Source of the DNA: Sinohyriopsis cumingii
Lineage: Eukaryota; Mollusca; Bivalvia; Unionida; Unionidae
Length of the DNA stretch: 64,000 nt
Direction of reading: 5' to 3'
Assembly (NCBI GenBank): GCA_028554795.2
Contig: CM068835.1
Coordinates: 54,772,219-54,836,218, forward strand
Every line of letters starts with the position of its first letter. The stretch's first letter is position 1. Shown here piece by piece: positions 35,001 to 50,000 of the stretch. A program made the position numbers and the translations under genes. The notes beneath the pieces were generated by a model, which had not been told where the DNA came from, did not search any database, and saw only the letters and a list, made by a program, of their open reading frames with translations.

Positions 35001-38000
35001 CCTGTAATACGGTGTCCACTAGATGTCGGCGGAAAGCAATATTTCTCTCTCCTGCAAATACAAAAAAAAATTACTTTTACCTAAACTCTGTACAATTTAC
35101 TTGATTACCAGGGAATTGTACATGATTATGCTACATAGATACTCACTTATAAGTTGAGAAAAGCTGTAAACAACACAGATCCTGATCTGCCATAGCATAA
35201 TTCACCTGCAGATCTGGGTCTATGTTGTATGTTCTACTGATTACTCCTAACAAACTGCACAGAGCCAGATCTGCATGCGCATTATGTGACAACAGATCTG
35301 GGTCTGTGCAGTCTGCAGATGAACTCATAAGTGAGTATATATGGTACTTATTTCACAAATATGTTTAAAAATCATAAAATTGCTCCAAATTTATTTATTA
35401 CGCAAGAAACATAACTTAACTTATTCTGGAATGTGAAATAAAAGAAATTTTGCAGTAAATTCTGTTTCTCCAAAAATACTTACCCAATCAAACTGACATT
35501 AGGAATTATTTTTCCTACCTCCACAATCCAGCCCATAGATTGGAAATAGACAGTCTGTTTATACCTTGTGTAGACAAAGGGAAGTAACTCTTACAGATTA
35601 CCGCAGTATACACTCTGAATGCTGGATATTTTAACTTTAATTTACAAGGTTAATGGGACTGGGTAATGTATTTTATGGAGAAATAAAGGATTTCAGTAAC
35701 TTCTGAATTAGTCACTCTGGCCTATTTCTGATCTAGAATGAAAAGACAACCACTACAAAATGTGGATTATGTCACATTACTCAAGGGTTTAAAAGGATAT
35801 TTCTTGAAACGACAGAATAAATGTTCACTGAATAAAATTCAGCCCTTGTGTATAGGTTGCACATGTCAGTCAATAATCACATATAACAAAAATTAAGATG
35901 GTCAGCTGAAAAATCCAGTCTCCATCTAGGTTTGAATCCTTACATAATCTAAAGGCCACATAAAAGCTTGTCCCACCAAGTTAGGCATCTGGATAGAGAG
36001 TATACTGTGGGCATTAATCTCATAGATTGATTAAAAATGTATATTTGTTGGTAAACAATATTTTGGTTTTAACATTTTAATATTAATAATAAAAATAAAA
36101 ATAATAATAATTCTTATTATTATTAAGAATTAATATTATTAAGAAGAAGAAGAAAAATAAATGTCATAAAATTCATAATGACAATGTATAAAACTAATAT
36201 AGATCTAAAAGATTTAAATGTCATTCAATTCACTGCCAACACTTAGCATAAATGCTTAGATAGGAATCAATCATCCTGACGTCCTTTTATATGCAATGAA
36301 AATCAAATGAGATTGTGTGTCTGTGATTTGGATTTTTAAGGTCACTTTAAGCAATTTTTAGTCATATTGCTATGTAGTCTGCAGTGTGGCAGTTTATAGT
36401 GATGTCTAGCACTAAGGCATCATACTGCAGACATGTAGCATCATGTTGCACCCAGTCACATTATCATGACACCAGGCTGACCAGCCCTAATACTAACCTC
36501 TTAATGCTGAGCACCAAGCATGGCAGCTGTTAGTACCATTTTTATAAGTCTTTGGTATGTTTCGGCCAGGATTTGAACCCATGACCTGTCATCTGAGGTA
36601 GACACTTGAACTACCTAAGCTACCAAAGTGGTCTTGAAGCCAATTAATATAAATTAGATTAACTCCACTTACGACAAATTATCAGTTCATACGTACGTAA
36701 TTATAAAACAAAATGGGTTTCAATAAAGCTATTGTTTTCAGCAGTTAAGTATAAAATGTAATTAGTAATAACATTTTCCTCATGTTCCATTTGCTCAGAT
36801 AGTACTTGTGAATAAAACAAAATATTTTGTGAGAACTTCTTTCATTCAGGAAATGAATATCAGAATCAGACACTATAAAAGGCAAAAAGCTGTGACATTT
36901 TATTTCTTGAACTTTAATGCTTTCATATTTCTAAGACGTTTGCAAATTTCTTTGACTGCATCAAGTGTTACTGAGTAGTTATTATTATAAATGGATATAT
37001 GTGCTTTCTGAAGTAAAGACAGACACAAACAGTAGGTTTACATTTATTACTCAAGCACCAGAGAGCAAAAGCATATAACATCTAACCAATACATATCATT
37101 ATGTAGGCTATACTAATTGGTTTAATTTGCAATCATATCCTTTCATTGCATTGTTGTAAGAAAGTGTGAGTGATGATAGTAAGAAAAATCCATTTCCAAA
37201 ACTAGATGCACCCATAAGACATGCATGGTACTGTATTTGTTCTTGGCTGTGTTCAGATTTAGTTGGAGAGAAGGACTAAGTTCATTATAAATTAACTGTA
37301 ATGCTTCTGTTGATTGTTGATTAATAGCAAAGGTAATGTTTCTTCAGCAACAGGGAATTAAACATCAAAGTTTTTATGTTATTAAAGGCATGTTTACCAA
37401 AATGAAGTCGTTACTCAGCTGAAACCTTACAGCTTAAGTCTATTTTAGCAGTCCTGTGTACTCCTAATCACAGACAATAGTTGACATGGACCAATTGCTA
37501 TAATATCCCATTACGGATGTAATTTCAGCTTTCACATTATAGCAACACATTATAATGAGGGAGAGCTGTATCAATTTTTCACACTATAATAAAGATTACA
37601 ATATTGTCCATACTCCTAATCACAGATAATAGTTGACATGGACCAATTGCTATAATATCCCATTACGGATTAATTTCAGCTTTCACATTATAGCAACACA
37701 TTATAATGAGGGAGAGCTGTATCAATTTTTCACACTATAATAAAGATTACAATATTGTCTGTACTCCTAATCACAGACAATAGTTGACATGGACCAATTG
37801 CTATAATATCTCATTACGATGTAATTTTAGCTTTCACATTATAGCAACACATTATAATGAGGGACAGCTGTATCAATTTTTCACACTATAATAAAGATTA
37901 CAATATTGTCCATACTCCTAATCACAGACAACAGCTGACACGGACCAATTGCTACAATAGCTCATTACGATGTAATTTCATAGATAATGGGAGGAATACT

Positions 38001-41000
38001 ACTGTCACTTTAGAAGAATAACTATTTATTTGGTTCATAAATTTAAATATAGAATCCATAAAATCAACAAACATTTATACCCCCCACCCCATAGTCAAAT
38101 TCACAGCATCTTATCTAATTGTGACTTACTCAATTTCTTGTGCAGCAATCTGAAATAAAAGCAGAATTTTCATTATTGTATTCATTAAATGAAGTGAAAT
38201 TTAAAGTGTAAAATGTAGTTAATACTGAGATATCGGAACATGAAAGCAATTAATCAAAAGATAAATAAAACAAGATGAGTCAGCTATTACACCCCCCCCC
38301 CCCATTCAAAATGCCTGCTAGGAGATTGATGGACATTGAAGAATTTGTCAAACATTTCATATTGAAGAAGTTTTGTACTAATGAAGTATACAGTGATGTG
38401 ATAGGTATCATGTGTGTGTGTGTGTGTGTGTGTGCATCTTTAATTTGTATTAATGCATTTGTAAAATTTAAATTGTTTTGACATGGATGGGCAACAGCAA
38501 AAGTACAAGTCTGCATGCATTTTTCTGTGTATAACCAAAATATTTCAAGAGGAATCAAGAAGCTGATATGTATCTTAGAAATATTTTGATTTTGCTCAAG
38601 AAATGAAAGGGCACATGACTGAGGGATTCAAAGAGAGATATAAGAAAATCTTCAGAATACTGAAGCTAACAAGTTCTGCTAGCAGAAGATTGGGAGGGAA
38701 AATTCCACTGTCCGGTAGAATAGGACAAACTTATGTCAGGAAAGTAGACAATTTAAGGATCTCTGAAACCCTGAAGAGATACATTCAAAATACTAGTCAG
38801 ATACTAAGTGTGGGAGTTCTGGAGTTTCTTCAATAAACAAGTGTTAATGACAGATGCAGACAGACCAAAGGAGAAAAGCATCAAAATATTGAAATTGAAG
38901 AATTACCTATAGCAAAAGGTACATCTTGGCCACTGGTCTAATATGTGTACCAAGGCACATCTTGGCCACTGGTCTAATATATGTACCAAGGCACATCTGG
39001 ACCACTAGTCTAATATGTGTACCAAGGCACATCTGGACCACTAGTCTAATACATGTACCAAGGCACATCTGGACCACTAGTCTAATATGTGTACCAAGGC
39101 ACATCTGGACCACTAGTCTAATATATGTACCAAGGCACATCTGGACCACTAGTCTAATATGTGTACCAAGGCACATCTGGACCACTAGTCTAATATATGT
39201 ACCAAGGCACATCTGGACCACTAGTCTAATATGTGTACCAAGGCACATCTGGACCACTAGTCTAATATATGTTGTTGTAGTTGTTGTAGAGTTTAACGCC
39301 ATTTTCCAGCACACGATAGGCTATACATGGCGGCCAGTATTAATGGTGGAGGAAGAATCCGGGAAATCCCCGGAAAGAACCACCGACCCTCGAGAAGCTA
39401 CTGGCAAGCTTTCTCACATACCCACATTGCCCGACTCCTAGACTCGAACCCACGCAGACAGAGGTGAGATGGCAGTGATCCGTAACGGACAGCGCTTTAG
39501 ACCACTCGGCCACTTGGGGCCCCCCCTAATATATGTACCAAGGCACATCTGGACCACTAGTTTAATTTGAGTTCCATGATGACATAAAAGGCACAATGGC
39601 TCAACGTCCGACCCCCTTCGACATCCACAGCGGGGTGAAACAGAGCTGCGTCCTTGCTCCCATGCTCTTTGGCATCTTCTTTGCCATCCTGCTCAAGCAC
39701 TCCTTTGGGATGTCCACAGAAGGGATCTACCTGCACACGCAATCAGATGGCAGACTGTTCAACATGGCATGACTGAAGGAAAAGAAGCAACATAAGGGAC
39801 ATACTCTTTGCATTGGAAAGGCATCAACAACTCTCTCCAGGTTGTCACAGAGAGTGTAGAACAACAGCATGCTGACCCTGAACACTAAGATCTCTGTGTA
39901 CCATGCCTGTGTGCTAAGCACTTTCTGTATGCCAGTGAAAACTGGACTCTGTACACTTCACAAGAGAAAAGACTGAGCGCCTTTCACATGCGATGCCTTG
40001 AATGTGTACTCGGAATAACCTAGAGTGAACATGCCACGATTCCCAGCATGGTCACATTCCTCTGCCAACATCGCATCATAGCCATAGCACATGCTGCACA
40101 ACCACCAACCGAGATATCTCTCGTGGGTGCACTTCCATCGTCCCTTGAGACTAACGGATGCCAACAACAACATTCCACCCCAAACTCTGAAATTTATGGA
40201 CATATGAAATTAACATATGGTCAGGATAATTTAATAGCAACTTTAGTTAATGTTGCAGTTCATATGCTAAAACATGTACTTGTAATCTTCAAATAAAATT
40301 AGACTATTTTATGACACACACATATCTTTATTGCTTGGTAATAATAGTTTGAGAGAATGCAGTATTTCAACAAGAATAAAATACATGTACTGTAACTGTC
40401 AGGTACTTTGAATTCTGACTTTGAAAGCTGGTCATTTTTCACAAACCTATTATGATAAACTACCTTCCTTGTGTATAAGTGTGTTTCGAATTTTTAATAT
40501 AGCTTTAACAATTCTGCAGTCATATCGCTATGATGTCTCACCCAGTGACATTTTCCTGACAACAGACCAACCAGTCCTAACACTAACCTCTTAATGCTGA
40601 ACATTAAGCAAGGCAGCTGCTAGTACAAGTTTCAGAAGTTTTTGGTATGACTCAATCAGGGTTTGAACCCACGACCTCCCACATCCGAGGCAGATGGTCT
40701 AACTACTAGCCCACCAGAGTGGTCTACTATTCGTCTTGAGAAACCACTTTTTGTTGCAGAAGGGGTGGTCTCTCAACACAGGTTTTACCATATAAACCTA
40801 TTTGGTTTGATCCATGCTGTACTTCCATGGATGAGATCATTGTTCCAAAAGTGACAGCACAATTAATTCACTATCATCAACCATATTTCAAGTTTCTAAG
40901 ATTAAAAAAATCTTAAAGACTGCACCTGAATGCAAAAATATAAATCTCTTATAAACAGAATAATTTACATGAAATTTCTTCCCTTCAGTCCATTTTTATG

Positions 41001-44000
41001 TTTCTGTACTTACGTATCATATTTTGGCTTCACTGTATCCTGATGTGGGCTGGTAGGGGATTGTGGAAGTCCTATGTTAGTGATATCTGCCTTATCACCT
41101 TCACTGTTTGGGTGGACTGAAAGCAGATGTGCCAAAGTTCATATATTTTGAAACGTCAACCTTCATAGCATGCCTTGTGGGACATTTTCATATTTGTTAT
41201 GTTTACGTATGTATTATAGAATCGTGTACCTTATGACCAACTAATGAGGTATGTATGCATGATTAGTGTTCAATGGCACATAAACACATCCCTGGTTACA
41301 TGATGATTAGTAAGTTTGGGTCTTGCCAGTAAGACACGCAAAGATAAAGCCAAAATAAGGCAAATACTTAAAACACAAATTCCAATTTTTGATATCTGCA
41401 CTCTTTTAAGATGTCCAAGAATTCTATGTTGGAGCAAGACAGTGGAATTCATCTCAGTGAAAAATGGTTGCCTCCAGTAGTTGCCTCTTAGAACATTGGG
41501 GCATATTCTACGTACCAAATCTGAGAAGGGCCTTTGGCCAATGTTGTTTGCATTGAGGCTTATTCTACATACTGTACACAATCTAATAGGGACCTATGGC
41601 AAATGGAGGGTGCAATGGGGCCTACCGGTATTCTACATACAAATCTAACAGTCGCCTATGGCAAATTGAGGGTGCAATGGGGTTCATTCTATACACAAAA
41701 GCTAACACAGTCCTATGCTAAATGGAGATCTTAGATTAATCACTGTGGAGGAGAAGGAAACAAGTGCATCCAGAAAAATTTACCAGAACATATAGCAATG
41801 AATCATTTGAAAATAATCCAGAAATTTGTGACAAATTTAATGTCAATTGATTTAAGTAAATATGTAATTAAAGCTCTTCACAGCTATTCCAAAGCAGGGT
41901 TTGAAAAATCTCTAAAGAAAAACAATTACCCAGTCTGGCAAGTACCATACTTTTTTATTTACCCATAATAAATCTTACTCAACTAGCTATTAAAGAAATA
42001 TAAAAGATGTTAACATCCTAAATTCAATCATGTAAGATTGTTTTCCAGAACATATAATGTTACCCTTCTATCACCAGAAAATATTTAAAAACTTAGACCA
42101 GTCTGCTCTCTGTCTGGCAAGTGTTTAATTGCAATTAAGAGTGAGATCAAAGCACTAGTATTAGTTTAATCAAAATAAATGGAAAACAAACTTTTGGTAG
42201 AAAGTATGGACCTTTTAATAAACAAAGTCTGCAATATTCTCAAATGAAACTCCTTTTCATTAAAAAGCCATCTGTTCTGAATTAACACTTGCCACTTAGA
42301 TTTGGAATAGTGAATTAGCAACCATTGCACAGGATGCTGTCTGGTGATCATAATAATCAAACAATTGTGTGTAGTGTAGCTTTAATTGCATTTTATTCTA
42401 CAAGTATGCTGCATAATTATAATATTCACACTTGATGGGTAAGGAGTATATTGAACAATCCACAAATTTTTCTAAAATGACTTTACTGTTTTCTTCATTT
42501 TTCTTGTTTTCAATGAGTTACGCTCTGCCCACATTTAACATCATTTGCCAAGAAAAAAGCTCATGCAAACTTTATAATGATCACATGATTTTTATCTTTA
42601 AAATGAGAAAATAAATGTCAAATTTGAACTGATCTAACACATGCTGTTATATCGTTTATTTTCATGGGGTTCTATTTTCATGGTTTCATATAAAAAGACA
42701 TTTTCATGGGTGCTTAAATTTATGGTTTTCTATGTCAACGTTTGCATATTGGTAGTCATTTTTTAAATTGTTTAATCTCTACAAATACCTCAAATAAATA
42801 ATGCAAAATAATAAAAATATGCTGATGCAAATGGCAATCGCATGATCAGTCAAAAGAATACTACCACATGGATAGAAACAAATCAAAGACCTGGCAAGTT
42901 CAACACTTACACAGGGCCTCCGCTAGGCTTAACATTCGTCACCAAATGCGAAAGAATTTCGAAAGTGGTGCTACTTTTTACTGGCGACAAAGTTTTATAA
43001 ACTAAATTTTTAATTTTTCATCGGTATAAATGACTCGGACCACTTAATACCTGTTTTCACTATCTTCGGCAGACAGTGGATTATGTTAGTAGATGACGAA
43101 TAAGATGTTATTCAAACATGATTGAAGCTAACCGCAAGCTGTTAGTCAGTTTTTAGAAGCAATTAAATGTGATTAATAGGAAATAAGGAATGACCAGGGG
43201 ATATACTCTATTGTTGAACAGGCTGGCAAAATGATTCAGTGTCATTTTCACATTAATTTTTGTTTGTTGCAAACTGTGAGTGTGAGATGCATTTGGGACT
43301 GCTTGGATTATTTACTGAGATAAGACGTTTTTGTTGTCCAAACTTAACTGAGTAACAAAGGATGCTGCTAGAGGTGGCGCTTTACAGTTGCGTATTTTGC
43401 ATAGGGTTAGGATTTTAAAGATAAAGAATTTCCCCAGCTTTCCTCACTGGTTTTACTGGCTATTTAAAAAAGACATTGTATATCTTAGGTATAATTCAAA
43501 GAACCATTAATTGTTGTTGTTGTTGTTGTAGGGTTTAACGCCATTTTTCAGCATGCAATAGACTATACAAGGTGGCTAGTATTAATGGTGGAGGGTCGGT
43601 GGTTCTTTCTGGGGATTTCCCAGATTCTTCCTCCACCATTAATACTGGCCGCCATGCATAGCCTATCGTGTGCTGAAAAATGGCATTAAACCCTATAATA
43701 ACAACAACTAGTGTTTAAATACCTTATGAATTTTCTCATCTCTCTGCATCCTTACCTTTCTCTTACTTTGAATTAAGGCAGTGGGTGCAAATTACCTGAT
43801 TCCTTTATAATATTATAATATGAGTTTATTGAAACAATATCAAATGTTTAATAACTTTTTCCAAGTGTTAAAATAAAACAAACATGTAAAAGCTAATATT
43901 TTATTACGAGGTTACAGTATTGACATTGAATTATCAAATATTAGCAGCTTTGTTAATCTGAAGGAATAAAACACATTAAAAAAAATGGGTGGCAGTGGAC

Positions 44001-47000
44001 ATCCACATACACCACTCCCTCGATAACTTGCGCCCTGATAACTTGTGAACCCGCTTATAATGCGGTGTCAGGCGTGGATCCCATTTTATAAACCCGAAAA
44101 TACCCACCCCCAAATTATCCCTATTTGTTGAAGAGAATCGCGATCAAAATTGGTAACGGAAACTTTGATGTATTGCTTGTTTTATCGTTGAAAACGGTAG
44201 ATAGGACCTGGAAATTTTAATCAACACTATGAAATATCAAATTTAAAAATAACTCATACAATTTTTTACATTTTCTTTCCAAACGACATTCCTAGTACAC
44301 CGCAATTAATGACATGTAAGGAAATTTTGATCCATGTAAAAGTCAATTACGCTGAGCGGAGGCACTACTTTAACAAAAAAATACAAATTAAATAATTTTT
44401 TAATCAACTGAAATTTGTATTCTAGTTCCATCTTTTAGTTCATTCTAAGTGTAATCATCATAAGTGCAATGTGTCTTCTTGTTATTAAATGTAAAATGCA
44501 TCAATCTACCGTAACAGCTATGTCCGCGAGCGTTTATCTGAGAACCCAATTAAGTGCCGACTGTGTTTTGATAACTGACTTGCGGAAGTATTTGTTGTAT
44601 TGCTGCACTGAATTAAAAGCTGGCCCCCTTTATATTATCATGTTAATTATGTCTTATGAATAAAAAAAAGGAGGTGGAATAAAAGAAAAGTTAAAAGGCA
44701 CAAAAATCGGACTAACTTACAATCTAGCGGCTTTGGTCGTATGTCGGGTGAACTCACTTCATTTGATCAATTGAACACTGTAATACACGTTATTGTGCAT
44801 GTAACAGAAACTAACTTAAATTATCTGACTCTTTCATAACTGTGACCAAAGATAACAAGGCAGCAAAGCGAAAAGAATACTTTGTAAAATAAAGAGCTTG
44901 ATTTCACAGATACAGACCATTGTGGGCAAGTGAGTTTCAGAGAATTCTTGAAATGGCATTTAGAGATATCCTCAGGGATGATAAGAAATTTCATTATTAC
45001 GACCAATGAAATCACGACATTAACACTGTACTAATTGAACAATAAAAAACTGAGTTTCGACGTAGACGGGTCATGAAGTAAATGTCACATGTTTTTGGAG
45101 AAAAAAAAAGGAATCTTGTTTGGTGGTGTATCAACAGTTAGTCTAGTTCCCAAATTGTGAACAACCGATTTGGCAAGATACTATTAAATACCACTATGGG
45201 AACCAGACTCATCAAGAAAACAAAAAGCAGTGACGTTAATACGCAGATTTTTCGTGTACACGTGATGGTTGTTCAAACCAGTTGGAACGATCTTTCATAT
45301 GTTGGATATTTTGATAATTTTTTATATTTAAACAGAATAATGAATAACTTCATTAGAAAAAGCGCATTATTAAAAATTATTATCGATGTGATTGTAAAAT
45401 GAGGATTCAGTCATTAAACAGCCCAGTTCCCTAATGCCGCCCCCCTGACAACTTATGTTTTTTTTAATGTCAAAGTGATTTTTTTCAATTTCTGGAGGTC
45501 CCTTGGTAACTCGCGCCTTGCTTATAGTGTGGTCTATGTTTGTGGACCCTGTTGTGCACGAGTTATCGAGGGAGAGGTCTATGTGGCTAATTTTTCATTA
45601 GGGTCTTTTAATTCGTGGTTTGGGGCAACAAGAAACCTTCAATATTGGTCCACCATGTAAGCTTTTGATACTACAGTAAACAGACTGCCTTAAATCAGAC
45701 AACTATGGTACCTGTTAAAGGAGGTAAACTTTGCTGATTTTCGCCGTCTTCATCCTCGGATTCAGAGGCCTCCCCGGATACAACTATACCATGACTAGGT
45801 GACTGAAATGAAAACAATATACATATACTGTTCTAACAGAACTGTCACAGCACAAGTACCATATATGCACTCTTAAATACCAAATCAAACTACAAACAGA
45901 CTCAGATCTACACTGCAGATCTGGGTTGATGTAGTTTGCAGTTGGACTCTTTTTATAAGTGAGTATACACAGTAATTACACATAAAGGGCATTTGTAATA
46001 GAGCACTTAAAGCTGGCATTTGCCAAAATGTACCTTTTATCAAGTGCATAAACAGTAGTCATGGAAACAAACTAACCTATTATTTTGTGTAATATAATGT
46101 GCTGCAAATACAAATAAATAGATGCCTTGTGTAGTTTATTGCAGAGAATCATGAAACAATCAATAGTCAAAACCTAGATAATTCCACCAACTTATAAGAA
46201 TATCATTTCAAATAAATCAATATTTCATTTTTGACAGTAGTCTTATCTGAATTCAAATTTCATGAATGTTGAATGAGAAATAACTACCAAATTTGATTAA
46301 CTGTGTACTGTAACAATGAATTAAATGATGACCATTATGATTGCATTCTGACTAATATGTTTTTCAAATGACTTCATAATTTATCTTTCCTCCAATGCAA
46401 GTACTTTCTAAATAACGAGTATGGAATCAACCAACAGATTTTTAATTGGATGCCAATTCAATAACTGACAGTGGTTAAGTCAGCTCTGCCCAGGTTAACA
46501 TGTCATCTATCACTAGTTCACAAAGCTCTGTTTATCAGCTCTACACTGTCCTACATCAAGTGGGAAAATGGAGCAATTGGAAAGAGAATTATGTATGTAC
46601 CAAGATTTAAATGTTTTTGAATTGTTTTTCAATGTGCATGACAACAATACCAGCTTGCATATCACGCTTACACCAAGAATAAGAACTATTAATGTATATT
46701 CAGTTGAAATGTCTAGTTTATAACAAGAAGAGCCATTTTAATAATTAATGTTACTTTTAAACGAAGATATTAAATGCTTGGAAGTATGTAGCTTTCTTAC
46801 TACATATATTACATATACTTCTCACAAAAAATTTAGTCCCAATCTGGAAAGGCCACCTGTCTTATAAGGTCACTTTCCTGGAGCAGAAGGGTGGTCATAT
46901 AAGAGGGGGACCACAGTACTTATATAATGAAAGCATTTAGATGTTGTTAAAAAGTATGTAATTGGTTTTTCAAATCAAATGAGTTGGGTTGTTTTGCACA

Positions 47001-50000
47001 CAGAAAATGTACGTTATTCGATGAATGCACAATATTCATAGATCTCACATTGTGGTTTATGGACCAACAATGGAAAGAAGCTCATAATTTTTTAATACAG
47101 ATATTCAATTGCACCATACATTTCTGTAACAGTTGTCAATACATGTACATTATTAAAGTAAACTGATATCACACATTTTGGCCCTATATCATGTATTAAA
47201 TCGAAATGAGACTTTCTGATTGCCACATATCTGATCACGATTTGTAACTCTGTGTTTCAAAATTATTTTCTACCAAGCTTTTTATGTCTTGTGATTTACA
47301 CTAGGAAAACAAAGGTTTGGAAAATATGAATACATGTGTGCTGTTATTCTAGGAATGCATTGTAAATTGAACTGTTAACTTTGTCAGCCACTGTAAGCAA
47401 TTTTGTTGTTGTGTAATGTTTCTTGTTGAAAAGTGAATATTTATGTATGCATTTTCTTATAGTACCAGTATGCATGTTTTGATAGTTCACTGCTTATCTG
47501 CTGGTTATTTTAGGATTACATCCCACATTATTCTATTAACATTGACATTCATTGTGTGCAATATTGTTGTGTTGTAAGGTTTCTTGCTGAAAAGTGAATA
47601 TCTCTGTATGCATGTTTTTATAGCTCGGTACTTATTTGCGGCTGTTATTCTAGAACTGCATACTAAATTGTACTGTTAAATTTATCTAACAGCCATTATG
47701 TGCAATATTATTTGTAGTGTAAGGTATATGTGTATAATTTGATATTAGAATCTAATATTCATATATTATCACTAAGTGTTCAGGGTTCACCCTGGGCTTT
47801 GCCAATGTTGCAACTGCAATGTTTTTCGGAGACATGCAACTGCAATTTTTTTTGGAGACGACCTTTTTGGCTGTTTAATTTGTATATACAATCATGGACT
47901 TTGAGTGGAGATATTCAAAGGGACCATGACAGGAACCCACAAACTTGGATGCACAATGCACTGGAATCTGCTACGTAAACAAATCCTTTATTCATATTGA
48001 CAAACTCATCTTTACAGTGCATTGTTATATCATAATCCGTTTATATTGTCATCTGGCCTAAGTACTATATGCTGTGATACACTCAGTCATGCTACTGGAC
48101 TATACCTACAATCGACTGACCTCTGAAGACACGAATAGAAACAGCTACAATTAATTGAAGGATGGCTAAACCTTCTGTTTTTTAAAATTAAAAAAATGTA
48201 CCAATAAAATAGTTTTGCAGAAACTTCACAGAAAATAGATTATTTTTGAAGTACCGATTGCTGTTTATAAATACAAAGCAAATGGCAAAAATCTCAATCA
48301 CAATTATATACTGTACACAGTGCAACTTTATCATGGGTAAATGAAAGTTTACTGTTGAGTGTTCATCATCTCATCCTATGAGTAAGTTAACAAAATCAAG
48401 AGCATTTGGATTTAGTGCAAATTCATCAGACTACACAATCAATTAACCTGATGTTATACCTGACAGTCCAACATCATTTGCATGCAGTGATGATAGTAAT
48501 ACTTCAAGTGCAACACCACATTATGATGAACGGGTCAAAACTTCAAGAAAATTTAAACTTGGGTGTATGTGGCTGAGATATTTGATACAAAGTTAAAGCA
48601 GATGTTCTGTGATATAAGTATCAAGGCACAAGTCATCAATTCATTTACAACTGGTCGTGATATTTTGAGTGTGTCACCAAACATGAATCCAGGCAGGTAA
48701 TATATGTTGATTTTGCTCATTGATCTGTTACTTTTGCCATCAATACCATGTGACGTCTCAAGGGACTTAAACTATGCAACAAGAAATAATAAAAAACACA
48801 AGTTTTGCACAATTGAAAATAATTTCTCAAAATACAGGAGTTTAAGAATTAAATTAACTTACAGCATGGTGAATAAATTCCTATTTCCTAAAAGTCCATT
48901 TATTCCAATTGTTCCAAGAAATCCGAATATATTCCAAAAATAAATGCCCCTTCTGTGTTGAAGTTTCAAATGCACAGAAAAATTTCCAAACAATTAAAAT
49001 AGTCGCTGAATATATTTAGTTAATACTGTTTATTCTAGTGTGTCATGCAAAAAATAAATCTTTTCAAAAACCAAGTTGGGAGATTGAATGCGAATACCCA
49101 CAGATTAGGACCTACCATCAGGAAGTTTTTTGAGACATATTTAAGCATGGTTTTCACTAAATAGTCACAGATTTCTGAGGTCCAATACACGTGAAATTCT
49201 CAAAGGACATTTCATTTCTCCCTGTGGAGAGCGTTATTCACCCTCCCACGTGCCCCCATTTCATATTATGATCAACTGTACCCAAACTGCACAATAGCTA
49301 AAGGTTAGACTCCAGCATCCTTGACATACTTCAAATACTTGCAATAACGGTACCTACAAGTCACACAATATATAGCAAACATCTATTTAAAGCCTAAATT
49401 ATATCAATAAAAATAATATATGCATACATATGTATTAAGGATTCTGAATGTATGTGAAACAGGAAAAGGATCAAGTCTTCACAAACGAAAATATTTATCC
49501 ATCATAAATCAATGGTCGTTATTTAATTAGGGCATTACCATGACAAAGTAGCCATGCGCAAGCCAAAGTGGGTTACATAAACTCTTATTCAGTCTTTATA
49601 TTTTATAACCAAGATAATGATTCGCTTTACTTCAAATATTTTCTTTCACAATTGATATTTGCCATATTTGAACTTTTTCACATTCAGTAACATGCAATAT
49701 TTTCTTCTCTGTTCCTTTTACAAAGAACAAGTAGTAGCATGTCGCAATTAATTTCATTATCTCTCAAGTATGTTTGTGATATACTGCACAATGATTCTCT
49801 ACTACCCATTATTTATAGATATTTCACAATAAAACAAGGATCTGATATTTACATATTTGTTATTTTTAATAGACATGGTACTAGTAAAATTAGTAACTGA
49901 TAAATAGGCAGTTTCGTTTTGGGTCGGGACTTTTAAGCATTAGTCCGTTTTGGTTGTTGGCTTTCACTGGTCATGCACGGGAATGCCATACAAATATAAT

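Noticed and set aside
38603-38836. 77-codon plus-strand frame in BLOC1S3 intron 3
   Set aside because: Composition is mildly coding-like (Lys/Arg/Ile), but there is no family resemblance and no neighbouring transposon feature supports it.
38907-39441. Long frames of 171 and 135 codons on opposite strands
   Set aside because: Both are translations of the 36-bp minisatellite (12-residue periodicity) running into the SINE; the unit length alone keeps them open.
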